Shown in pieces: positions 26,437 to 35,304 of a stretch of DNA of 64,000 nucleotides (the stretch's first letter is position 1; each line of letters opens with the position of its first letter). A model generated the notes under the pieces. It did not search any database, was not told the origin of the DNA, and worked only from the letters and a program-made list of their open reading frames with translations. The position numbers and the translations under genes were made by a program. Origin of the DNA: Anaerobium acetethylicum (lineage in GTDB: Bacteria > Bacillota > Clostridia > Lachnospirales > Lachnospiraceae). The DNA is taken from contig NZ_FMKA01000012.1 of NCBI RefSeq assembly GCF_900096945.1, positions 1 to 64,000 of the forward strand, in the 5' to 3' direction.

Positions 26437-27855
26437 ATGGACAAGAGAGAAAGATTGAATAAAATTTCAGTCAGAGAAAAAGTGGCATTTGGAATGGCAA
26501 ATATGGGAAACATCCCGATTATGGCTCTGGTAGGCACTTATCTGCTGATTTTCTATACGGATATTGTGGGACTCAACCCTGCTGCAGTCGCAACCCTGTT
26601 TATCTTTTCGAGAATTTTAGACGGCATCAATGATCCGATTATGGGATTTGTCATTGACCATCTGCCCAAAAGCAGGATGGGAAGGTTCCGTCCGTATCTG
26701 ATTATCGGCGTAATCCTGTGTGCGGTCAACTATCTGATGCTGTGGTTCGCGCCTCTGCTTTTTCCGGGAATCAAGCTTGTTGTTGTATATATCACCTATC
26801 TGCTGATCGGAATCAGTTTTGATATGATGGATATCCCGTTAAATGCCATGATTCCGGTAATGACGGATGACGAGAAGGAAAGAGGTTCCCTGAGTGCAAT
26901 CAAAGGTGCCAGCTACATGGTGGGGATTCTTGGCATAGGTATGGCAGCCCCGTTGATCATTCAGAAATTCGGAAACAGCGTAACCGGGTATTTGGTTCTG
27001 GTAGGCGGAGCAACTGCAATCGTTTTAATTTTTTCTATCATAGGTGCGCTGGGAATCAAGGAAAGGGTTCAGCCGACCAATGAGGAAAAATATAAGTTCA
27101 GGGATCTGTTTTCGATTTTAAGAGAAAGGCCGGTAGTGATAAGCTTTGTAGTCTCTCTTCTTGGCGGAGTTGCAATGACCACGGCAAGCTCTAGCAATAT
27201 TTATTTTGCGACCTATATACTGGATAACAGAATGGACGTACTGAGTTTTTCCAGCCTGATATCCATGGGCGGCATGTTTGCCGGTATGTTTCTGACTTCC
27301 AGGCTGATTGGAAGGCTCGGAAAGAAAACATTATATGGAGGCAGCATTGTACTGTTCGGAATATTCATGCTGATCCGCCTTTTCAGTGTTACCAATATTC
27401 CGCTTATTTACCTGACAAGCCTTCTCGGCGGTGTCGGAAGCGGAGGAATGATGGCCCTTTCCTACGGTATTCAGGCAGATAATGTGGATTATATTGATTT
27501 CAAGAGAGGGACACGTGCAGAAGGAGCACTGGCGTCTTTGAACTCCTTTGTAATCAAGGCGGGCCAGGGGTTTGGCGGTGCGATTCCCGGATACGTACTG
27601 GCAGCAACCGGATATGCGGCAAATCAGGCACAGATCGGCAGCGCAATTACCGGAATCATAGGGATAACCATACTGATACCAGGACTCATCAACATTGTCA
27701 GTGGGATTATATTTATAGCGGGATATAATTTGGACAAGGACAAGATGAGTGAGATTACGGATACGCTTCGCGCCAGAAGGAAAAGCATGGAAAAAGAGAA
27801 GAAGAATAGAGAAACTGTTAGCGGAAATCCTGCCTTTGAACAGGCTTCTATATAA
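26437..27855 (+). CDS. GPH-family sugar:cation symporter
   Basis: 472 aa, twelve-helix glycoside-pentoside-hexuronide symporter related to MelB. DGINDPIMGFVIDHLPKSRMGRFRPYLIIG is the family signature with the cation-site Asp pair, and the central loop GIKERVQP(T)NEEKYKFRD is typical. It should import a glycoside with Na+ or H+ for the GH106-like enzyme encoded next. AAGGAGG 7 nt before the ATG. A small hairpin at 27925-27947 follows the gene. Confidence 0.92.
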   Translation: MDKRERLNKISVREKVAFGMANMGNIPIMALVGTYLLIFYTDIVGLNPAAVATLFIFSRILDGINDPIMGFVIDHLPKSRMGRFRPYLIIGVILCAVNYLMLWFAPLLFPGIKLVVVYITYLLIGISFDMMDIPLNAMIPVMTDDEKERGSLSAIKGASYMVGILGIGMAAPLIIQKFGNSVTGYLVLVGGATAIVLIFSIIGALGIKERVQPTNEEKYKFRDLFSILRERPVVISFVVSLLGGVAMTTASSSNIYFATYILDNRMDVLSFSSLISMGGMFAGMFLTSRLIGRLGKKTLYGGSIVLFGIFMLIRLFSVTNIPLIYLTSLLGGVGSGGMMALSYGIQADNVDYIDFKRGTRAEGALASLNSFVIKAGQGFGGAIPGYVLAATGYAANQAQIGSAITGIIGITILIPGLINIVSGIIFIAGYNLDKDKMSEITDTLRARRKSMEKEKKNRETVSGNPAFEQASI

Positions 27856-28002
27856 GGGGAACGGAATAAATAAGGAATGTGAAAATGATTCATAACTATT
27901 CAGAACCTCAGTCCTGCGAGGCACTTTTATGCATGTTTTGCATAAAAATCCAAGTTCAGCATGCGCCTAATTGCTGGTTTGGCAATGTGTGCTTCATATT
28001 TG

Positions 28003-28029
28003 ACTATGAAGGACATAGTCCAGAATAGT
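28003..28029. promoter_or_regulatory. 27-bp palindrome family 2, copy 3
   Basis: ACTATGAAGGAC-ATA-GTCCAGAATAGT, the reverse complement of copy 2 except one base, 33 nt upstream of the GH106-like start. Confidence 0.65.
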
Positions 28030-28061
28030 TACAAGAATTTTTAATCGGAAAGGTGAAATAT

Positions 28062-31000
28062 ATGGCAATACAGAAAGAACAATTACAGAACCCGGAGATG
28101 GTTTACCGCCCGGAGGTCCGCTGGTGGCTTGCAGAAGGCTTCCATACGGACGAAACGTTAAAAAACGATGTGAAACTGCTTCATGAAGCCGGATTCGGCG
28201 GGGCAGAATTCCTTGCCATGGGGGAACCGGGGGCCGATTCTTCGGTCTACGGATGGGGATCGGAGGAATGGGTGCATGACTCCCATCTGGTAATCGACCA
28301 GGTGACAAAACACGGCATGGGCGCAAGCGTGACCAGCGGCACAAACTGGTCCAATGCGAACCTGACTACCATAACCCCGGACGACAAGGCAGCTGCAAAA
28401 GAGCTGGATTTTACGGCGGAGACAGTGAAGGCTGGGGAAACCAGGAAGGGAATCCTTGAAACATGCAGCCTCACCATGCCGAATATTAAGGAGCAGGAGC
28501 TGATCGCAGTTGTTGCAGGAAAAGTGTCAGGCCCGGATGGGCAGGGCATGAGGATGGATGAGGACAGTATCGTAGTTCTGACGGATGCGGTCAGTGAAGG
28601 AAGCCTGACCTGGACAGCGCCTGATGACGGAGATTACGAACTGCTGACCTTCTGGATTCATGGAACCGGTCAGACGGCGGAACCTTCCGTCAGCACCTCC
28701 TATACCGTAAATTATATTGACAAGTATGGCGTAGAGGCGCTTATCGAATATTGGGAAAAGGAAGTGCTGACTCCTGAAATGACCGATGTGATCAAAAAGA
28801 ACGGCCGCGTCATGATGTACATGGATTCCCTGGAGCTATGCACATTTGGAAAAGGCGGGGTGTTCTGGGGCTATCATCTGCCGGAGGAATTTGAAAAACG
28901 GCGAGGATACAGTCTTGTCCCATATCTGCCTTATCTCATAAAAAGTGCACCAGGCATGATGATGCCGGGAATCTTCTATTACGAAGCAGAAGACAAGAGG
29001 AAAATTGATAAAGTCAGGAATGATCTATACCAGACAATGACCGACCTGTACATGGAAAATATGCTGAAACCCCTCCAGGAGTGGCTGCACAGCGCAGGTA
29101 TGGAACTGCGTGCCGAGATTTCTTATGGTATGCCGTTTGAAATATCCCAGCCTGGAAAATACGTGGACGGAGTTGAGACGGAGTCGCTGGAATTCGCATC
29201 ACAGATTGATGCCTATCGCGGCCTTGCCGGTACGGCCCACCTTTATCAGCATCTTTTCTCCAGTGAAACAGGAGCGACCCTGTTCAATTACATGCTGGGA
29301 CTGGATTTTTATACGCAGATTATCTATACCCAGTTTGCAGCAGGCGTGAACAAGACAGTTCTCCATGGATATTCAAGCATTGCGGGAGCAGATGAATCTA
29401 CCTACTGGCCGGGGCATGAAGGCATGCTTCCCATATTCTCGGAAAGATTCGGCTGCAGGCAGCCTGCATGGCAGCATTATAAGGATTGGACCGACATGAT
29501 GGCAAGATACCAGATGATACTCCGCCAGGGCAAACCCCGAATGGACATAGGAATCCTCAGGCTGGATTATTATTTCAACAACATGTATATGCTCTATGGA
29601 AATGAAAAAGATACGTATGAGAATAAGATGATGCGTGCCAACGAGGGCGTTTACTGGAAGGATATGAACCTGCAGAACAACGGCTACACCTATGAGTATT
29701 TTGCACCCCAGATCCTGGAAGAAGACGGAATCGGGTTCAGGGATGGCGAAATAGCACCGGACGGCCCGGGATACCGGGCGCTGATCATCTATCAGGAGGC
29801 CCTGCCAATCAGCAGCGCAAAACGGATACTGGAGTGGGCGATGGAAGGCCTTCCTGTCGTTCTGGTGGATGGCGTGACGGAAACCATTCATGTCGGGAAA
29901 GACAAATTTCACGAGAAAGCCGCAATTATGACTATCTCCAATGATGGAAAAGACAGGGAATTAGAGGCTGTAATCAAAGAGCTTGAGGGACTGGGGAATG
30001 TTGCGAGAGTAGCGGATCAGAGCAGGACCAGAGAAGCGCTGGCCGCTCTCGGTATTCTTCCAAGAGTTTCGTTTCTGGAAGAAAACAAGAATCTGCTGAC
30101 CTGCATGCGTGAGGATGAAGATACGGATTATGTATTCGTATATCATTATATGTATACACAGACAGAAGCATTTTCAGCAAAACTGAAGATAAAAGGAAGC
30201 GGAAAGCCTTATATCATTGACTGCTGGAATGGAACGGAAGCGGAAGCGGCAGTCTACGGGCAGGCGGATGGATACACGACGGTTGAAGTTACATTGATGC
30301 CCGGCGAAGCGGCAATGGTTTCGCTTCATAAAGATGAGGCGGATGCGGTGCATGCTATAGCGGTTGATAGGGCCGATGCAGTACATGTGGTTGCGGTCAA
30401 TCGGGCGGATGCGGATGCCTCAGAGACGGATGTTTCAGATGCGGCAGGCATTAAAGTCAGGAATTTCGGCGGTCTGCGCATGGAAAATAACAGGTTCTCT
30501 CTTGCAGCGTTTGAGAGCGGTATCTATAAAGTTGTATTCAGTAGCGGAACCTTTTTGGAAAAAGAAATCGGTGTTCCGGACAATATTGTGCTGGAAGAAT
30601 GGGATCTTGAAGTGGAAGACTGGAACGAAGGAGATAAAGTCACCATAACGGAAGACAGGGGACTTGGCAATATAACAGAGGAAGTCTATTATGAAACAAA
30701 AAAAACCAGGATTCCGGTTGGAAAGACTGCATTGAAGCCGTGGAAGGATATTCCGGAAGTCGGTCCGGAGGTTTCAGGGGTGGGCTACTACACGACAACC
30801 GTGAATCTTCCCGCGGACTGGGCTGCGCATAACGGAGCAGTTCTGAAAATCGGAAGCACGAATGGCAATTCGGCAGCGGTTTATGTGAATGGCCAGAAAG
30901 CTCCGGCAGTGGATTTCAACTGCCGGATGGTGGATATCAGCCCGCTTTTGAAACCGGGTGAGAACAGGATACAGGTTGAAGTGTCGAGCACCCTGAACAA

Positions 31001-31250
31001 CCGGCTGATAGCAAGGAATTATTATGCAGAGAAGGCAAATCCCATGTCGATGCCTGGCAGTGAGATGTTCGGTATGGATGATGAAGCCGTGAAGGAAGCG
31101 ATGGCAGGGCTGCTTGCCGGATTCCCTACAGCAGAGGTGCAGGATTATGGAATGACTGGAAAGGTGGAACTGATTACTTGTACGGTCCTAACAGTTGGTA
31201 CTTACCTATTTGGTACCCATTTGGTACCTGACACCATTAAAAAAGTATAA
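28062..31250 (+). CDS. GH106-like glycosyl hydrolase (putative alpha-L-rhamnosidase)
   Basis: 1062 aa cytoplasmic enzyme. The N-terminus (NPEMVYRPEVRWWLAEGF, then LHEAGFGGAEFLAMGEP) and the barrel segments (MYMDSLELCTF, HSAGMELRAEISYGMPFE, ESLEFASQIDAYRGLAGTAHLY) match the GH106-type family; a galactose-binding-like jelly roll (about 890-1010) follows. Rhamnosidase specificity is inferred from the family. Start ATG 28062 is taken over GTG 28053 for its spacing to GGAAAGG. A 33-bp in-frame repeat lies in the linker (30336-30440). The last 30 residues, ending LVPDTIKKV, are intergenic and REP-derived sequence, so the native stop was lost. Confidence 0.75.
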   Translation: MAIQKEQLQNPEMVYRPEVRWWLAEGFHTDETLKNDVKLLHEAGFGGAEFLAMGEPGADSSVYGWGSEEWVHDSHLVIDQVTKHGMGASVTSGTNWSNANLTTITPDDKAAAKELDFTAETVKAGETRKGILETCSLTMPNIKEQELIAVVAGKVSGPDGQGMRMDEDSIVVLTDAVSEGSLTWTAPDDGDYELLTFWIHGTGQTAEPSVSTSYTVNYIDKYGVEALIEYWEKEVLTPEMTDVIKKNGRVMMYMDSLELCTFGKGGVFWGYHLPEEFEKRRGYSLVPYLPYLIKSAPGMMMPGIFYYEAEDKRKIDKVRNDLYQTMTDLYMENMLKPLQEWLHSAGMELRAEISYGMPFEISQPGKYVDGVETESLEFASQIDAYRGLAGTAHLYQHLFSSETGATLFNYMLGLDFYTQIIYTQFAAGVNKTVLHGYSSIAGADESTYWPGHEGMLPIFSERFGCRQPAWQHYKDWTDMMARYQMILRQGKPRMDIGILRLDYYFNNMYMLYGNEKDTYENKMMRANEGVYWKDMNLQNNGYTYEYFAPQILEEDGIGFRDGEIAPDGPGYRALIIYQEALPISSAKRILEWAMEGLPVVLVDGVTETIHVGKDKFHEKAAIMTISNDGKDRELEAVIKELEGLGNVARVADQSRTREALAALGILPRVSFLEENKNLLTCMREDEDTDYVFVYHYMYTQTEAFSAKLKIKGSGKPYIIDCWNGTEAEAAVYGQADGYTTVEVTLMPGEAAMVSLHKDEADAVHAIAVDRADAVHVVAVNRADADASETDVSDAAGIKVRNFGGLRMENNRFSLAAFESGIYKVVFSSGTFLEKEIGVPDNIVLEEWDLEVEDWNEGDKVTITEDRGLGNITEEVYYETKKTRIPVGKTALKPWKDIPEVGPEVSGVGYYTTTVNLPADWAAHNGAVLKIGSTNGNSAAVYVNGQKAPAVDFNCRMVDISPLLKPGENRIQVEVSSTLNNRLIARNYYAEKANPMSMPGSEMFGMDDEAVKEAMAGLLAGFPTAEVQDYGMTGKVELITCTVLTVGTYLFGTHLVPDTIKKV
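30336..30440 (+). repeat. In-frame 33-bp repeat in the GH106-like gene
   Basis: About two and a half imperfect units encode DAVHAIAVDRA / DAVHVVAVNRA / DADAS between the catalytic part and the C-terminal beta domain. Confidence 0.75.
31223..31240. repeat. Half REP arm at the GH106-like 3' end
   Basis: GGTACCTGACACCATTAA read in frame as VPDTIK. The following 30 nt resemble those after the half arm at 11444, so both belong to a longer shared module. Confidence 0.88.
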
Positions 31251-31279
31251 ACAAGCAAGAAGATGATTGACAGCTATTG

Positions 31280-31323
31280 AATGCCAGGTAAATCCAATTA
31301 TTCGGATTTACCTGGCATTTTTT
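31280..31323 (+). terminator. Terminator after the GH106-like gene
   Basis: AATGCCAGGTAAATCC pairs perfectly with GGATTTACCTGGCATT, then six T. Confidence 0.93.
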
Positions 31324-31368
31324 CGCCCTGGGAAAAACAAATGGCGGAGGGAAAAAAGTCCAAAAAAC

Positions 31369-31410
31369 GGTACCTGACACCATAAACTGCATTTAATGGT
31401 GTCAGGTACC
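31369..31410. repeat. REP palindrome copy L (42 bp)
   Basis: Centre TGCA with the variant TTTAATGG right arm, flanked by AAAAAAC and GTTTT. Confidence 0.97.
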
Positions 31411-31438
31411 GTTTTGTAAATATGTTTGATACTATTTG

Positions 31439-31903
31439 CTACATAGGAGCTAATATTGCAGCTTCTAATTTTTTTAAATGTGGATAGTATATAATCAGTC
31501 TTCTATTTTTTTCGTTAGCTACATCAATGAGAATCGGCATATCTGTCTGGTCTGAAATATCAATAACGGACTCAAATGGAAGAGATTCGATATGCACAAA
31601 TCTGTCAATCAGAGAAAGAGCGTGCAGATAACGGAGATGTTTTTTACAGTCATCCATATTTGTAAATACAATTAGTTTATTTTCCTCACATAAAACACCA
31701 TGTACAGATTTAATGCCATTTGTTTGATTTCCAATATTTACCGTTATTATATCATGTGAAGTCAGTATATTTTTAATGATTGTCCAGTCAGATTCTTTGC
31801 GATGGCTTTTGCCTAGTTTGATTTTTAACAATGCGGACTCTTCTTTTGAAATAATATTTAATTCTGGTTTGTCTGCGATATATTCATCGAATGATTTTGA
31901 CAT
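31439..31903 (-). CDS. Hypothetical protein, possibly SseB-like
   Basis: 154 aa soluble protein. GVLCEENKLIVFTNMDDCKKHL followed by SLPFESVIDIS resembles the alpha/beta fold of SseB-type domains, but the match is weak. No catalytic motif visible. It stands alone on the minus strand between REP copy L and a half REP at 31969. Confidence 0.5.
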   Translation of the reverse strand: MSKSFDEYIADKPELNIISKEESALLKIKLGKSHRKESDWTIIKNILTSHDIITVNIGNQTNGIKSVHGVLCEENKLIVFTNMDDCKKHLRYLHALSLIDRFVHIESLPFESVIDISDQTDMPILIDVANEKNRRLIIYYPHLKKLEAAILAPM

Positions 31904-31968
31904 GTTTTTTGATCCCCTTATTATCTTATTTTAAAATTTCACTGTATGTTAATCATAACATCAAAAAA

Positions 31969-31987
31969 GGTACCTGACACCATTAAA
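31969..31987. repeat. Half REP arm
   Basis: GGTACCTGACACCATTAAA with only a decayed partner (GGTTTCAGGTGTTAA near 32015). Confidence 0.85.
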
Positions 31988-32141
31988 TTTTCATAAATTA
32001 ATGTTGTAATAAGAGGTTTCAGGTGTTAAAATTCAGAATATAAGGCAATTATTTCTTGGTGGTTAACACAACTGGATAAAAGTGTTGAAATCAACAAATA
32101 AAATGTCTGAAATATGAAAAATTTTAGAAGGAGGAACACCT

Positions 32142-32933
32142 ATGAAAGAACTATCAACCGTCAAACTCAGAAGATTCAACAGGATCATGGGCAGTTTACA
32201 TTTCATTCAAGGCTTGATTATGCTCGTTCTGGCGACCAGCGTCATTCAGAATATTGCAGAATTCAAACCGGAAATCGTACAGTTTTATCTGGCTTTTAAT
32301 CAGGAGACCAGGTCTCTGGAATCTGCATCAAAGGTTTTGTTTGAACTGCCCTTTGGAATTATGGTGGCCCTCTTTTTGTTTATTTCAGCCGCTGCGCATG
32401 CCCTGATCTCATTTCCGGAGAGATTGAATGCCAAGTACAATGCGGATCTGGAGAAAGGCATCAACCAGTTCAGATGGTTCGAGTATGCCTTAAGTTCATC
32501 CATCATGATTGTGCTGATTGCAACCTTGTTTGGAATTTATGACATTGCGTCATTGCTCCTCATCTTTTTTGTCAATGCGTCCATGAATCTGTTCGGCCTT
32601 GTAATGGAACAGCTGAATTCGGGAAAAGACAAGAATCAGGTGAACTGGGGTCCTTTTGTATGGGGGTCGATTGCCGGAATTGCACCATGGATTGCCATTT
32701 TGCTTTATATGTTTGGAAATGGAAATTTTGACAGGGTTCCGTGGTTCGTATGGGCAATTGTAGGGACATATTTCGTAGCCTTTAACACCTTCCCTATAAA
32801 TATGATCCTCCAGTACAAGAAAGTAGGCAAATGGAAAGACTACATCTATGGGGAACGTATATACATTATACTGAGCCTTGTGGCTAAATCCATATTGGCG
32901 TGGCTGGTGCTGTTTGGTGCAATGCAGCCATAA
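32142..32933 (+). CDS. Heliorhodopsin
   Basis: 263 aa seven-helix protein of the heliorhodopsin family, retinal-binding photoreceptors inserted opposite to other rhodopsins with the N-terminus inside. Family signatures are clear: RWFEYALSSSIMIVLIA with counter-ion Glu114, NASMNLFGLVMEQ, WGPFVWGSIAGIAPWIAI, NMILQYKKVGKWKDYIYGER, and SLVAKSILAW with the Schiff-base Lys249. Length is normal, so it looks intact. The ATG has AGAAGGAGG upstream. It is a single-gene unit with no carotenoid or retinal-synthesis gene in the window, so retinal would have to be taken up or made elsewhere. A partial and a full REP flank it. Role unknown. Confidence 0.93.
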   Translation: MKELSTVKLRRFNRIMGSLHFIQGLIMLVLATSVIQNIAEFKPEIVQFYLAFNQETRSLESASKVLFELPFGIMVALFLFISAAAHALISFPERLNAKYNADLEKGINQFRWFEYALSSSIMIVLIATLFGIYDIASLLLIFFVNASMNLFGLVMEQLNSGKDKNQVNWGPFVWGSIAGIAPWIAILLYMFGNGNFDRVPWFVWAIVGTYFVAFNTFPINMILQYKKVGKWKDYIYGERIYIILSLVAKSILAWLVLFGAMQP

Positions 32934-32947
32934 AAAAACGAAAAACG

Positions 32948-32989
32948 GGTACCTGACACCATAAACAAAAGTTTATGGTGTCAGGTACC
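32948..32989. repeat. REP palindrome copy M (42 bp)
   Basis: Symmetric arms, centre AAAA, identical to copy N; T run follows, so it may end heliorhodopsin transcription. Confidence 0.98.
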
Positions 32990-33081
32990 TTTTTTCGCAT
33001 TCGTTTTTCGTTATAATATACAAACGGGCAGTTGCCAAATTGTTGCAACTGTAGAAATATTAAATAAACGTAAAAAGTCCA

Positions 33082-33110
33082 TTGCTTTTTTCATAAAGCC
33101 GTAGTATAGT
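33082..33110 (+). promoter_or_regulatory. Promoter of the nucleotidyltransferase gene
   Basis: TTGCTT, 17-nt spacer, TATAGT; almost the same sequence as the lacI-type promoter at 34169. Confidence 0.75.
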
Positions 33111-33121
33111 TTGAGCATAAA

Positions 33122-33137
33122 AGTTAACCGGTTAACT
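33122..33137. promoter_or_regulatory. LacI-family operator (copy 1)
   Basis: Perfect palindrome AGTTAACCGGTTAACT, 11 nt after the -10 box, where bound repressor would block transcription. Same site as 34209. Confidence 0.8.
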
Positions 33138-33213
33138 AAATGAGCAAAGTAGTTTTTTATCGCCTGTTTATTGATTTCTGGAGACCGAAAAATAGGAAAA
33201 GGAGAAGTATCAT

Positions 33214-33999
33214 ATGAATAAAAATACAAGAGCGGACATGAGCATCTGTTCTCTTGCCAGAATGGATGAGCTTACAAAATTTTTCAAGCGTTATAATGGG
33301 GTAAAAGCAATCATGGGGTTTGGGTCGTTAGGAGATTTGCGGAGATTTGATGATTATTCCGATCTGGATTTTCTGTTGGTCTGTACATCTGAAACAAGGA
33401 CAGAATTGCTTGAAAACCTTGATAATATGCAGGCAGTTGCGCCGATTGCCTACGCAGGCATTGAGGGCGAAGATACCGTTAAGCTCCTGTTTATGGATGG
33501 GGTGTTATGTGATTTCGGAATAGTGACTGAAGAGCAATTGCAGGATATCCCTCATACCAGCGGCCGCTTTCTGTGGAAAAAAGACGGGTTTTCTGATAAA
33601 TATGCGGATTCAACGGTTACACAAAAGGAAAAAATAGTAGAGGATAACTGGTGCGGAAATGTACTGATTGAAGTTTATGTCGGTCTGCTGAGGGAACTGC
33701 GTGGTGAAAAGGCAGCTGCATTTGAAAAAATTCAGTATGAGGCGGTCCGAAAACTATTGTCCGGATTATACGGGAATAAGAATCGCGATCTGGCAGATGA
33801 GTTTTCATCTCTCAGGCGTGCTGAACAGCTTGGTGCAGCCGAGAGCATTTTGAAAGAAATCATGCCTGGATATGGAAAAAATGCAGAAGCAGCAAGGGCT
33901 ATCATAAGGTGTCTGCCGGAAGGTGAAGATCTGCAAAAACTTTTGGAGCATGTAAATGACTTGATAAAGGCATGTGAGGACAGGCAAACGCAGGACTGA
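33214..33999 (+). CDS. Nucleotidyltransferase-fold protein
   Basis: 261 aa. GFGSLGDLRRFDDYSDLDFLLV is the catalytic core of the Pol-beta nucleotidyltransferase fold (GS followed by DxD), as in aminoglycoside adenylyltransferases and related streptomycin- or sugar-modifying enzymes. The C-terminal half is helical, like DUF4037/AadA-type proteins. Target unknown. ATG has AAGGAG 8 nt upstream. Unusually its promoter carries the same LacI operator as the alpha-glucoside operon. Confidence 0.75.
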   Translation: MNKNTRADMSICSLARMDELTKFFKRYNGVKAIMGFGSLGDLRRFDDYSDLDFLLVCTSETRTELLENLDNMQAVAPIAYAGIEGEDTVKLLFMDGVLCDFGIVTEEQLQDIPHTSGRFLWKKDGFSDKYADSTVTQKEKIVEDNWCGNVLIEVYVGLLRELRGEKAAAFEKIQYEAVRKLLSGLYGNKNRDLADEFSSLRRAEQLGAAESILKEIMPGYGKNAEAARAIIRCLPEGEDLQKLLEHVNDLIKACEDRQTQD

Positions 34000-34008
34000 C
34001 CCCAAAAA

Positions 34009-34050
34009 GGTACCTGACACCATAAACAAAAGTTTATGGTGTCAGGTACC
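34009..34050. repeat. REP palindrome copy N (42 bp)
   Basis: Identical to copy M, centre AAAA, again upstream of a TATAGT promoter with a TTAACCGGTTAA operator. Confidence 0.98.
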
Positions 34051-34168
34051 CGTTTCCCCGTTTTGGCAGATGCTAGTGCACGCATTTCATGTGTTGTTAA
34101 CACTATACAAACAGAGAGCGGATAACTTGTGGAAAGTATACAAAATATAATGGAAACAAAAAATCCTA

Positions 34169-34197
34169 TTGCGTTTTTCAGAATATCGTAGTATAGT
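34169..34197 (+). promoter_or_regulatory. Promoter of the LacI-type regulator gene
   Basis: TTGCGT (34169-34174), 17-nt spacer, TATAGT (34192-34197). Confidence 0.75.
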
Positions 34198-34208
34198 TTG
34201 AATATAGA

Positions 34209-34224
34209 AGTTAACCGGTTAACT
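34209..34224. promoter_or_regulatory. LacI-family operator (copy 2)
   Basis: AGTTAACCGGTTAACT just before the ribosome site; the regulator probably controls itself. Confidence 0.85.
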
Positions 34225-34239
34225 AAGGAGAATACTGAC

Positions 34240-35256
34240 GTGAAGAGAGTAACGATAAGCGACATCGCTAAAGTGTGTGAAACAACCAAAACAACGGTTT
34301 CATATGTGATAAATGGAAAACTGAATAAAGTGTCACCGGAGATGGTGCAGAAAGTAAAGACGGCTATGAAAGAGCTGGGGTATGTGCCGAGCCATAGTGC
34401 AAAGTCCCTGGCAGGAAAGGGATCCAACCTGATCGGCGTTATAGTTCCGCAGGTGGATGTCACCCAGAAAATGATTTTTGATAATCCTTTCTACAGTGAA
34501 TTTATATCAGGAATAGAATATTATCTCAGGAATTCCGGCTACAGCGTTGTGCTCAGCGTTGTGAACAGGGAGAACTGTTTTGAAGACATGATGATGAAAT
34601 GGAATCTGGATGGTGCAGTCGTTTTCGGAATCGACAATGATGAAATGGTCAAGATTTTAGGGAACTATGCAGTTCCGGTACTGCTTATTGATTCTTATAT
34701 TACGAGCAGCAATTTTTACAGAATGAATTTACAGGATGAAGAAGCGGCTTATATGGCGACTAAATTCTTGATAGAAGAAGGACATAAGAATATTGCGGTC
34801 GTGACAGGGAAAGTTGAAAAAAGCATGCTGCTGGAAGCCAGGCTCGAAGGATACAAGAGGGCGCTTGGGGACAGCGGGATCGCATTCAGACAGGAATCTG
34901 TTTTTGAGGGAGACGTAACCTATGAGTATGGTTTCGAGGCGGCAAAGAAAATTGAAGAGGACCCGGATATTACAGGCATACTCGCATCGGCAGACATCGT
35001 TGCGTTCGGTGTGATCAATTATCTTCAGTCAAAAGGCAGAAAAATACCGGAAGAGTATTCGGTTGTCGGATTCGATGATACTTACCAGGCAAAAATCATG
35101 CATCCGAAGCTGACCACAGTAGGACAGAATATTTCGAAACGCGGGGAAAAGGCAGGAGAGCTTATTTTGAATATTATCATGAACAGACAGAAAGAAAAGG
35201 AAACATGGATGAAGTGTGAAATGGTGGTCAGAGAAACCACAAGAAAACTCAAATAG
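34240..35256 (+). CDS. LacI-family transcriptional repressor
   Basis: 338 aa. Residues 1-60 hold the helix-turn-helix and hinge (VTISDIAKVCETTKTTVSYVINGKLNKVSPEMVQKVKTAMKELGYVPSHSAKSLAG), followed by a periplasmic-binding-like sugar domain ending VVGFDDTYQAKIMHPKLTTVGQN. The GTG at 34240 is the start, 9 nt after AAGGAG; an earlier ATG at 34198 would include the operator and is rejected. Its CGG-centred operator occurs before the nucleotidyltransferase gene, before itself and before the ABC genes. Likely repressor of the alpha-glucoside operon. Confidence 0.93.
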   Translation: MKRVTISDIAKVCETTKTTVSYVINGKLNKVSPEMVQKVKTAMKELGYVPSHSAKSLAGKGSNLIGVIVPQVDVTQKMIFDNPFYSEFISGIEYYLRNSGYSVVLSVVNRENCFEDMMMKWNLDGAVVFGIDNDEMVKILGNYAVPVLLIDSYITSSNFYRMNLQDEEAAYMATKFLIEEGHKNIAVVTGKVEKSMLLEARLEGYKRALGDSGIAFRQESVFEGDVTYEYGFEAAKKIEEDPDITGILASADIVAFGVINYLQSKGRKIPEEYSVVGFDDTYQAKIMHPKLTTVGQNISKRGEKAGELILNIIMNRQKEKETWMKCEMVVRETTRKLK

Positions 35257-35270
35257 GGTTTTCATGCCGG

Positions 35271-35290
35271 TTGGTTAACCGGTTAACCAA
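35271..35290. promoter_or_regulatory. LacI-family operator (copy 3)
   Basis: Perfect 20-bp palindrome, TTGGTTAACC followed by GGTTAACCAA, directly before the ABC permease ribosome site. Confidence 0.85.
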
Positions 35291-35304
35291 AGGAGGAAGA
35301 ATCA

